A model generated the notes under the pieces. It was not told the origin of the DNA. It saw only the letters and a list, made by a program, of their open reading frames with translations, and did no database searches. From assembly GCA_018268455.1 (NCBI GenBank), contig JAFDWM010000004.1:1-62243 (forward strand): a stretch of DNA of 62,243 nucleotides, given 5' to 3'. Below are positions 37,001 through 49,000 of this stretch, one piece after another; positions within the stretch are counted from its first letter, which is position 1, and each line of letters begins with the position of its first letter. Origin of the DNA: Actinomycetota bacterium (lineage in GTDB: Bacteria > Actinomycetota > Actinomycetes > Actinomycetales > Microbacteriaceae). The position numbers and the translations under genes were made by a program.

Positions 37001-40000
37001 CGGTCTGTACAGGTACGCGTCCAGCGGGCATGCGTGGAACTCGCTCGGCAGCACCTTCGATCACGGCATCGACCTGCCCGCCTCGCCCGAAGCCGACAAG
37101 ATCTACCGGCTCGACGAGCACGAGTTCGAGGCGCAGGCCGAGTCCGGCGCCGGCGACTCCACGACGATCGGCGTCGCCGGATCCGTCGCGATCAACATCG
37201 TGAAGAACCGCACCGAGGCGGTCGTTCCGACCGGCGCTTCGATCACGCTCACGACAGACGACCTCACGCTGCGCAGCCGCAGCACCGAACGCGACCTGGC
37301 GAAGGCGACGAGCAAGGCGGAGACCGGCGACGCGGTGGGCGTGGGCGCCTCGGTCGCGATGAACATCTTCGCCGGGCAGGATCCGGTGACCCTGCTGCCG
37401 TCCAACCGGGTGCGTTCCGAGGTCGCGGACGGCGCGACCGTCTCCGGCGGCCGCAACATCGAGATCGAAGCCAAGGGCTGGCGGCAGGTCTCGACCGAGG
37501 TCGAAGCCGGCACGAAGACCAGCGGAGACAACCCCGCGATCACCCCGGCCGTCGCCCTCGTCGTGAGCAACCACGAGACCGTGACCGCCCGCCTCGGCAC
37601 GGGAACGGCGTTGACCGCCACCGGCACCGTGACCGTCTCCGCCGAGCACACGAACGAGATCGACACCTCCGGCAAGGCGGAGGCGGCGAGCAAGGACGTG
37701 GCCGTCGGCGCCATCGTCGCCCTCAACGTCGTCCTCGACTGGAACACGCTCGCGGCGGTCGACCGCTCGATCAGCGGCACATCGGTCACGATCGCGGCGA
37801 CCTCCGAGATGGCGGACGCGGCCAACGCCACGGCCAGTGCCCGGGGCAGCAGCGACAGCGACAACGACTCCGACAAGAAGTCCGACCAGCAGATCAAGGA
37901 CAACCCCAACGCCGCCGGGGCCACGGACGGCAAGACCACGCCCAAATCGAACGACCAGACGACCTCGGCGAACAGCAGCTCGAGCGGCAAGACCGGCCAG
38001 AGCGGCGGCGGCACCGGCATCGCTGCCTCCATCGCCTGGAACTGGATCGAGGCGACCAACGAGGCGCGGATCGGCGGCGGCATCACGGTGACCGCGACGG
38101 GCGGCGCGGTGAAGGTCAGCGCATCCGACCTGATCGGCAACACCGCCAAGGCGATCAGCACCGCGTTCGATCTCACCTCGGGCAGCACCGAGATCGGCGC
38201 CGCGGTCGGGTTCAACTACCTGAACCTGACCAACCGGGCGCACGTGCGGCAGGGTGCCACCGTGACCGGAGCCGGCGTCACCGTCGAGGCGATCACTCCC
38301 GCCGGCACGCACGACGACTTCATCGTCTGGGCGTTCGCGGCCGCCGGCGGCAAGTCCGGTACGAGCGTCGCCGCCTCGGCGGGCATCAACGTCCTGAACC
38401 TGGACACCGCGGCACGGATCGGGCAGGGCGCCACGGTCACCTCGACCGCGGGCATCGACGTGAACGCCGTGACCGACATGCGGCTGCTAAACCTCGCGCT
38501 CTCCGGCGCGCTGTCCACGAGCGGCAAGGGCGTCGGCGGTGCATTCGCCGTGAACATCCTGCCCGCCGTCAGCACCATCGCCTCCGTCTGCTCGGGCGCC
38601 GACGCGACGACCGACCCCGACTGCACCGGGTCGTCCGCGGTGACCACGCTGCAGGCGTCCGGTGCGATCGGCGTCACCGCACACCAGACCTACGCGCCGC
38701 TGACGCCGACGACCGGCAACAGCACGATCGACGACCACCTTCCCGCGATCTCCTCGTTCGCCCTCGGCGGCGCGGTCGGCGGCGGCGGACTCGCGGTGAG
38801 CGCGACCATCGTGGTCGACGTGCTCCTGTTCGACACCGAGGCCTACATCGGCGACAGCGCGAAGGTGAACCAGACCACGACGGGCGACGCCGGACAGTCG
38901 GTGACCGTCTCGGCGCAGGACGACACGAACATCGTGGACGTCTCCGGCGGGCTCGCGCTGAGCGGAGGGTCCGCCTCGGTCGCCGGATCCATCATCGTGC
39001 TGGTCATGACGAAGGATGTGAAGGCGCGGATCGGCGCCGGCGCGAAGGTCGCCGCGGGCGGCGGCGTCGCGGTCACGGCGACCTCGACCGAGAACCTCCT
39101 GGAGATCGTCGTCGGCGGCAGCGCCTCCGACTCGAGCGCGGCCGTGGCCGGCACATTCGCCGTCATCGTGATCAACCCGGGAGACCACGCCACATCGGCC
39201 ACGATCGGCGACAACGCGGTCGTGCACGCCGGCGGAGACGTCGCAGTGACGGCCTCCGACCATGCGGACAAGCTCAGCATCGCCTCCGGCAACGTCGCAA
39301 TCTCCACGAGCAGCGCCGGCGTCGGCGCCTCGCTCGCCCTCCTCGTCCGCAGTGGCACCGTGGTCGCGACGATCGGCGATCACGCCGACATCGAAGCCGA
39401 CGGATCCACCGGGCTCACGGTCTCCGCGACGCAGGTCGGCGACGTCCTCCTCGTCGCGGTCGCCGGGGCCGGCGGCAACAACGCGGGCGTCGCCGGATCC
39501 GTCTCGATCGACGTGCTCACCGACGTCACCACGGCCGGGATCGGATCCAGCACCACGGTCAACTGCGTCGGGGTGAGCTGCACCAACTCGAGCGCGAACA
39601 CGTCGCAGTCGGTCGTCGTCGCCGCATCCGACACGACCACGATCCTCGCGCTCGCGGGTGCTGTCGCGGTCGGCGGCACGGCGGGCGTCGGCGTGGGAAT
39701 GGACGTCGAGGATCTGCACAAGACCACCTCGGCGACGATCGGCTCGTGGTCCACCGTGCACGCCAACGGCGATGTCGTCGTCACCTCGACCTCGAGCGAG
39801 GACATCAAATCGGTCTCCGCGGGTGTCGCGGCCGGAGGCACGGCTGCGGTCACCGTCAACGCGGCGGTCCCCGTGATCAGCGTGACGACGACGGCCGCGA
39901 TCGGATCCGGTGCGAGCATCCGCGCGGGCGGCAACGTCATCGTCTCCGCCGATGAGGCGATGAGCCTGTTCGTCATCGCGGGCAACATCAGCGTCGGCGG

Positions 40001-43000
40001 CACAGCCGCGATCGGCGCGGGCGTCGCGGTGCCGGTGGTCACCAAGACCACGAACGCGACCATCGGATCCTCCGCCGTGGTCACGGCCCTCGGCGGCCCC
40101 ACCACGCACGGCACAGTCAGCACCGGCGGCTACAGCACCTCCGGTGTGGACACGCGGTTCGACCCGCGCGGCTACCAGGGCGGCTACCCCGGCGGGCCGC
40201 TGCCGCACGCTCCGCTGCCCCAGGGCCTCATGCTCGACGGCACCACCATCAACCTCGGCTACACCCACAATTTCGTCGAGGGCCAGCAGGTCGTCTACGA
40301 CGCGGGCGGAGCCAACCCCATCACGGGACTGTCGGACGGCGGGACCTACTTCGTGCACCTCGTCAACGGGTGCGGCACGTGCATCCAGATCCGCGGTCCG
40401 AACGCGGACTCCCCGATCATCACCGGCATGACCCTGCCCTCCGGGATGATGAGCGAATCGCAGCGCTTCATCCCGACCAACACCCCCGGCGCCGCGGGCG
40501 ACGACGCCCCGCGCTTCAACCCCGGCGTCGACGTCGGCGCGAACTACACCGTGCTCCCGTACGACCCGAACGCCGCGAACGGCGACCCGGTCGTGTACAG
40601 CGCCGGCGGCGGCACCCCGATCGGCGGACTCGTGGACGGCGCGACCTACTACGTCGTCGACCACACCCCGAGCCACTTCCAGATCGCCCGCACCAAGTGC
40701 GAGGCCACGCTCAACGCCGATGACTGCGCACATGACGGCATGGCCGTCCCCGGCGCCGTCGTGCCGATCGCCTTCAGCTCCACCGGCGCCGGTCGCTCGC
40801 ACAGCTTCGTCCGCTCCGGGCAGCTCCCCGGCGCCGACGCCCGGCAAACCGGGCCGCAGACCATCACACGCGGCACCTCTTACGGGTTCTCCGGGGTCGC
40901 GGTCACCGCGACCAACAGCGACTACATCGCCTCGCTCGGCGTCTCCGCGGGCGTCGCCGGAACCGTCGCCGTCAACCTCTCCGGATCCATCTCCGTGCTG
41001 ACCGTGCACACGACCGCGTCGATCGGCGACCATGCCGAGATCAACTGCGCGAACGCGGCCTGCGCCGCGAACGACGCCGCGGCCGGATCCGCGCAGTCGG
41101 TCCGCGTCGCCGCCGGCAACAACTACCGCACGCTCGGCCTCGCCGCGTCCGTCGCGGTGAGCGGCACGGCGGCCGTCGGTCTCTCCGCCGCCGTGCGGGT
41201 CGTCGAACTGCACGCCGACGCGTACATCGATCACGACGCGATCGTCAACGCGCGCCGCGACATCGAGGTCGTCTCGCACACGAGCGACGCCGTGGTCTCG
41301 GTGAACCTCGCCGCCGCGGGCGCCACGGTCGGCGTCGCCGGCACCGTGGGGGTCACGGTGCTCAAGACCTTCACGAACGCGTACACGGGTGACGCGGTCA
41401 CGCTGCGCTCGGACGGCGACATCGCGGTGCTCGCCTCCGACGACACCGCCCTGACCCTCGTGACCGCCTCCCTGGCCGTCGGCTGGGTCGGGGTCGGCGT
41501 GGGCGTCGACGTGGTCGTGGCCACGAAGAGCACCCAGGCGCACCTCGGCACGAACAACACGGTCGTCGTGAAGGGCACCGGCGCAGGGTACGGCTGTGCG
41601 GGCACCGGCCAGGCCTGCATCGACGACGGCACCATCGCGAACGACTCGTTCGGATCGCAGACCGTGCACGGACTCGCGGTGCAGGCGGGATCCACCGAGA
41701 AGCTCTTCGGCATCGTCGCGGGACTCGCCGCCGGGTTCGTCGGGGTCAGCGGCAACGTCGGGGTGAGCATCCTCACGGTCGCCACGGGCGCCTGGATCGA
41801 CGACGGCACGACCGTGAACAGGGGATCCGGCACGATCGTCGCCGGCGTCGCGGCGAACCAGTCGGTGACGGTCAACGCGACCGACCGTCTCGACGCGCTC
41901 ACCTTCGCGGGCGGCGTCGCAGGCGGGTTCGTGGGCGCCGCGGGCGGCATCGACATCGGCGTCGCGAACGTCAGCGTGACCAGCTACATCGGCACCGCCG
42001 ACGTCTGGGCGAATGGCGCCGTGTCGGTGAACGCGCTCGCCATCAAGCACGTCGCCAGCTACGCGGTGAGCGTCGGCGGCGGATTCGTCGGTCTCGCCGG
42101 TGCGGTGTCGGTCTGGTCGATCGGCACGACGCCCACCGACCAGTACAACTCCGACGCCAACGGGCCGCAGCGCGACGCCTACTCCTCCGCGAACAGCTAC
42201 ACGACGGGCGACGTGGTCACCGCCTCCGGGCACACCTACGTCGCGCGCAAGAACAGCGACCCCGCACACGTGCACAACACGTCCGACGCGGCGTACTGGG
42301 AGCTGTCCGACCCGAAGAGCGCCACCACGGGCGACAGCGGGGCGATGTCGGCCCAGGATCAGGCGGACGGCACCGCCTCCGGAGCGGGAGACGGCTGGGG
42401 CAGCGCGCTCAGCGGCACGGCCGCGCAGAAGACCGCGCTCTACCAGGCGGGCCACGCCTACAAGAACGGCGTGATCGTCACCGACGGCGCCGGCCACTAC
42501 TACCAGGCGAACGTCGCCTTCACATCCGGCGCCTCGATCGCCGCCGACGGCGCGAAGTGGACCGTGATCAACGCGCCGTACGCGAGCTACGTGTACTCGG
42601 GCGGCGATCGCGCGAACCAGGGCCTCGCGGCGGCGTCGCCGGGTGGATCCGTCACGGCCGACACGTTCCACCCGACGGTCGGACACCCGGCGCCTCCCGC
42701 CGGCACCTCCGCCACGATCTTCGGCACCGTGCACTCCCTGCAGTCGAACGTGCAGATCACGGCCGATGACCGCCTCGACGTCGTCGTGCTCGCCGGTGCG
42801 GCGAGCGTGGGTCTCGGCGCGCTCGGCGCCGGCATCTCGGTGCTCACGATCGGGCTGCACACCGACGCCGGGGTCGCGAGCACCGCGAGCCTCTCCGCGG
42901 CAGGCACGGTCGGCGTGCACGCGAACCTCACCGAGAACGTCACCGACATCGCCGTGACCGGCTCGGTCGCCGGCATCTCGGTGACCGGCCAGATCGTCGT

Positions 43001-46000
43001 GCTGAATGACACGAGCGCGCAGACGGCGCACATCGACGCGGGGGCGAGCATCCCGAAGGCCGGCACGAAGATCGACGTCACGACCCTCGCGACCCGCACC
43101 ATCACGGCCTACGCGGTCGGCATCACCCTCGCGGCCGGCGCGGTGGGCGTCGCGGTCGCCGTGCTGAACCTCAGCGGCGACGCCACGGCGACCATCGGCG
43201 ACGTGGCGATCGGATCCGGCGGCGCCATCGGCGGAATCAGCGTCTCCGCCACCGATCACGTCACCCCGAACATCCTCGCCGTCTCGGCGCAGGGCGGCAT
43301 CCTCGCCGGCATCAGCGGCATCGTCGCGATCCTGAACTACACCGGCGCCACCCGGGCCGCCTCCGCCGCGCACGGATCCGTCACCATCGGCGGCACCGGC
43401 GTCACGGTGAGCGCCACGGGAACGCGCACCGACATGACCCCGGTCGCGGTGAACATCTCCACGGGCGCCGTCGCGGTGGGCTTCACGCTGCTCATCGCCT
43501 CGAGCGGACGCAGCACCGAGGCCGAGCTGGGCGGCGACGTCACCACCAGCGGCGGAGTGGACGTCGAGACGAACGCCAGCAACGTCGTGAGCGCCACGAC
43601 GCCGGGCGTCGCGATCGGCGCCGCGGCGATCACGGCCATGATCCCGATCGCCACGATCTCCGGGCACACGACGGCGAAGCTCACCGGCCGGGTGGGCGGA
43701 TCCGCGAGCGTCACGGTGCACGCGAGCGGTGAGAACCACGCGAACGCGGAGGTCGACATCCTCGGCATCGCCGGACTGTCGCTCAACGTCGGCGTCGCCA
43801 AGGCGACCATCGCCGACGGCGCCGACATCGCGGCCACCGTGAGCTCGGACGCCTCGATCGCCTCGGGCGGCGCGGTCATCGTGACCGCCGACATCCACGG
43901 ACCGAACGCACGCAACGAGGCGATCGCGATCGGCAAGAACCTGAGCGCCGGATTCGTCGGCGCGGGTGCCGTATTCGCCGCTCAGGCCCTCATGGGCGGA
44001 GCCGTGCACGCCGAGCTCTCCGGCAGCGTGACGAGCTCCGCGAGCGTCGCGGTCAGCGCGATCGGGGCCAACCGCGCGGAGTCGCAGCTGCTCGTCGTGA
44101 GCGTGGGCGGCCTCGCCGGGATCTCGGTGAGCCTCGCCGACGCCGAGATCCGGGCCGCCGCGAAGGTCGAGGCCGTCGCCGTCTACGCCGGCGCGCCCCG
44201 CACCATCACGAGCGCGGGCCCCGTGACCTTCGACGCGGAATCTCACAACACCGCGTACACCAAGACGCAGATGGGCTCGGGCGGCGGCCTCGTCGGCATC
44301 AGCGTCAGCGTGCCGACCGCGGACATCGCCGCCGCGACCACCGCCTCGGTCGACGTCGGCGTCGATGCGGCGTCGCTCTCGGTCACCGCGAACGGCACCA
44401 ACAACGCATCCTCGGTCACCGACATGCTGAGCATCGGCGGTCTCGGAGCCGGCGGCGCCAACGACGCGCACGCGACGATCCAGTCCTCGGCCGTCGTCAC
44501 CGCCGCCGTCGGCGGACAAAGCACCGTCACGCTGTCGGGTACGGCGATGATCAGCGCCGTGAAGAAGAACACCGTCGTCTCCACCACGAGCAGCGTCAAC
44601 GCCTCGCTGGTGCTCAGCGTCGGCATCATCGGATCCACCGCGGCCGACCACGGCGGCAGCACCGCGTCGTTCGGCGGCGAGCTCGTCACCGGCGGCCAGC
44701 TCACCGTCAAGACCGACGCGACGGATGCGACCACGACCACGCTCGACATCGTCTCCGTCTCCCTCGCCGTCGGCGTCTCGGCCGTCTCCGCGACCGGTGT
44801 CATCGACGGCACCGACGCGGCCGTGCTGGGCGGCACGACGAACATCCACAGCCCCGGCACGGCCATCACGGTGCACGCAGGTCGCGGCGCGATCGCGCTC
44901 ACCAACGTCACCGGCGGCGCGGGCGGCTTCCTCGGATCCGGCACCGACATGAAGGCGATCGCCACCGCCGGCGGCACCGTCTCCGCCTTCGTCGACGACG
45001 GCGCGACCGTCGGCACCGTGTCCGGGCGGCCCGGATCCCTCGCGGTCACCGCCGACGACGCCGCCGTCGCGGGTGCCGGCGCCAAGGCGGGGGCGGGCTC
45101 CATCGGACTCACGATCGGCGCGGCCGTCGGCTCGGCCACAGCCAGCCCCACCGTCACGGCGTACCTGGGCACGGGCGTGCACGTCGTGCTCGGCACGGGA
45201 GCGAGCAACGGCGTCACCGTGACGGCGATCTCGCATCGTGCGCAGGCCGTCGGCACGGCCAAGGTGGTCGGCGGGGGCATCGCCAATGTGGGCCTGCCGG
45301 GCGCGGACGCCACCACGTCCCCGACCGTCGACGCGCACTTCGGCGCGAACAGCACGATCCTCGCCGGCGGCACGGTGACCCTCGACGCGCAGTCGCTGGC
45401 CGACCCGCAGGGCGCCCTGCTCACCGACGACATCGTGGGTCTCAACGCCGACGGCGGGGCCGCGCCCGCCGACACGGTGCTGTTCCCGCAGCACGGCCTG
45501 TCCACCGGCGACCAAGTGCAGTACAGCTCGTCGAATCCGATCGGCGGGCTCCGCAACGCTCACGTGTACTCGGTCATCGTGCCGGTCGTGAACGGCGACC
45601 CCGACCCCGACCACCTGGGCTTCGGCGTCACGTGGACGGCCGCAGCGATCGACGCGCTCAGTCTCGCGCCAGGGGAGTCGGGTGTCGATACGTCCCGAGG
45701 GATGCTGCGGTTCAGCGGGCCGCATCACTTCGAGAACGGCGACGCGCTCATCTACCGCTACGACCCGGCGCACGCCTCGTCGATCGGGCTGACCGACGGC
45801 GGCATCTACTACGTCCGCGTCATCGACGCCTACACGATCGCGCTGTACGTCGCCCAGGCCGACGCCCTGCAGGCCGCCAGCATCTTCCACACCGGCGACG
45901 TGAGCGGCAACCTCATCGGCGGCACGCCGTTCACCGTCGGCCAGCAGGTGACCTACCGTTCCGCGCCGGCGAGCACCTTCACGCACGCGACGGGCATCCC

Positions 46001-49000
46001 CGCCGTGAACGGCCACCCCGCATGCGCGTACTGCAACCACGCCGTCGACGTCACGGTCGACGGCAGCGGGCACGTCACGGGCGACAGCGGATCGGCCTAC
46101 AACGTCTACCTGCCCACCGTGAACGTGGATCCCGTCACGCACGCGGTGACGCTCTCCGACCACAACCTGCACGACGGCGAGGCCGTGATCTACCGGATCA
46201 GCGACCCCTCGCACAAGATCCCCGAGCTCACGGTCGGCGCGACCTATTACGTGATCCGACAGAGCGCGTACGCGATCCGCCTCGCCGCGACCTACTGCGA
46301 CGCGGTCGGCCACGCCGGCGACGCGGCCTGCCCCGTCTCCTCCGTCGTGACGCCGATCCACGTCTCCGCCCCGCCCGAGTCGCGCGATGTGCAGGCGTTC
46401 GCCCCTGCGGGCATCGGCCTCAGCGACGGAGCCACCTACACCGTGGGCAGCCGCAACGGATCCGGCCAGATCACCCTCAGCGGTCAGTCGCTCACCACGA
46501 CGCACGTGTTCGGCGACCAGACGCTGTTCCTCGCCGGTGCGGCACTCAGCGCGGGCGCCGGCGCGCAGCAGCTCATGCTGCGGCTCACCGGATCCCTGAC
46601 GGGCACCCAGAAGCTGCTCACTGCCGACGGCTCGTCGCTGCGCGCGGCCTCGCCGCCCCCGGGCACGGGTGTGACGAACGCCGCGGCCAACGGCGGCGGA
46701 GGCGGACTGGGATCCTTCACCTCGCAGACCGCGCAGACCAACGTCAACCCGACGGTGCGCGCCTACGACGCGGCCTCGTCCCTCACCGCGGGCGGCAACG
46801 TGGGCATCAGCGCCACGACGCACACCAACGCGACCGCCACCACGAGCAACGGATCCGGCGGACTCATCTCCGGCGCCGGCGTCTCCTCGCACGTCGACGG
46901 CACCGGCAACACCTCCGCATTCATCGGCAGCGGCCCCGACGGCATCACCGGCACCACACCGGCGACACAGGTGAACGCGAGCGGAGTCGGCATCACCGCC
47001 GGCGGCATGGTGCGGGTGTTCTCCACCGCCACCTTCGTGGCCAACGCCGACGGCGACACGGAGAGCGGGGGACTGGCAGGCGGATCCGTCTCGCACGCCG
47101 AGGTACACCTCGCCGACAACACCGCGTCGGTGATCGGCGCCGGGGCGCACGTTGTCGGCGGGTCCGTGAACGTGCTCGCCACCACCACCGGCTCGCACAT
47201 CACGAGCCACTCGAAGTCGATCTTCATCGCGTTCGCCGGCTTCGCCACCGCCAAGGCGGTCTCCGAGCTGAAGAGCCGCGACACCGCGCTCATCGACGGC
47301 CAGACCGGCACACCCACCTGGGTCGAGGGCGACAACGGCGTCGACCTGCGCGCCTTCCACAGCGGCAACGTGCGCTCGCACGACGACGACCCCGAATGCT
47401 GGTGCATCGGCCCCTCGTACCACGACGGTTACGACAACCTGGAGTTCTCCGAGACGGCGGCAGCGCACGCCGGCGTCACGGTCGAGGCCGGCACGCGGAT
47501 CCAGTACGGCGTGAACACGAACGATGCGAGCCTGGACCCCGCCGACCCGTCGCCGTGGCACCTGGCACACCCGGCCGGTCAGACCCATCTCGCGCTGTAC
47601 GTCCAAGCCGAGACGAAACCCGGTGACACGGTTGACAACACGGGCACCCGGCATGTCGACTGGAATGCGGACGCCATCATCCACGAGGGCCCCAGTCCGC
47701 AGCTGATCATCGGTCCGGACGGCCACGTGGTCACCGCCGTCAACATTACGGTCAACGGCGTCAGCAACCCCGAACCGGGAAGGGACTTCAGCGGTGCGCC
47801 CGTGATCGAGGTGAACGACCTCGTCAACCACGACACCGGCGACGTGCTGATGAGCTCGGGCAGCGGCACCATCCAGAACACCCTCAACGGTGGCGCCGAT
47901 GTCGCGAGCCACTACTGGGGCACGTTCCTCTACCGCGACAACTGGGGAGCGGTGACGATCGTCAACCATTCGACGCAGCGGCTCGTGATCGATGACATCG
48001 CCGTGCTGAGCGTCGGTACTCCGACGGTCACGCTCGCCGCACCGACGGTCAGCGCGAAGTTCGCCATCGTCCGTCACGCCGATCCCACACTCGTCACCAT
48101 CACGAACGACGCCCCGACCTCCTCGCCGGACCTGCTCATCAACGGCACGATCCTCAATCCGATCGGTGAGACCGACGTGTCCAGCACCGGATCGATCTCC
48201 TCGTCGACGGTCCGCGGCGGCTCGAGCTCCGCGTTCAGCGGTGCGCACACCGATCTCATCCGGACGAACATCCTGCACCTCGTCGCGGGCACGGCGATCG
48301 CGGCCTCCGGAACCTACCTCAACGTCGACCTCGTCCAGTGGGCAGGACACGACGAGGACCTCACGGCGCACTCCGGCACGAGCCAGTACCTCGACCTGCA
48401 GACGCTGCTGCGCGACCCCGCGATCGCGAACCCGCAGACGCCCGCCTACGTCATCCCGATCGACCACCTCGTGGCGGGGGACAGCATCTTCGTCCGCCTG
48501 CAGGCCACCCAGTACCAGACCTCGGTCGGCACCGTGCCCGGCATCCAGGTGAACGCCACACCCGGCCCGAGCGGCCAGTACGTGAGCTTCTACCAGCCCG
48601 ACAGTGCACACTGCTACTACGCGGACGGCTGCACGAGCCCGCACCCGACGCTCGAACCGGGAGCCTTCGCCACCGGCGGCAGCGCGACGGACAGCACCTA
48701 TGACTTCAGCCTCCTCGACGCCGGATCCCGCGGCGGCAACGGCCAGATCGACGTGTTCGCGGCGAACGACGCGCCCGCGGCGACCCGGATCAACATCGTC
48801 GGCCTCGTCCTCATCCAGCAGCCGGTCTCGGGGGTGACCGCGGCGACCTACGGCACGGTCAACGCCGACACCAACGGATTCATCACCCTCACGGAGCGGG
48901 ATGGCGACCTGCGCGCGGGCCTCATCCGCTCCACCGACGACGACGTGACGCTGACCGCACCCGGATCCATCTACGACGCCCCGCAGCCGTCGCCGAACCC

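Larger units (their letters stand above)
38014..45420 (+). repeat. Long array of about 50-residue beta repeats
   Basis: I count about thirty further units by eye. The common form is an aliphatic strand G-V-G-A-x-V-A-V-x-V, a Thr/Asn turn, A-x-I-G-x-G-A-x-V-x-A-G-G, then V-x-V-T-A plus a linking strand. The pattern suits a beta-helix or beta-solenoid filament. The array is broken by the modules at 40138-40860 and 42127-42585. Confidence 0.75.
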
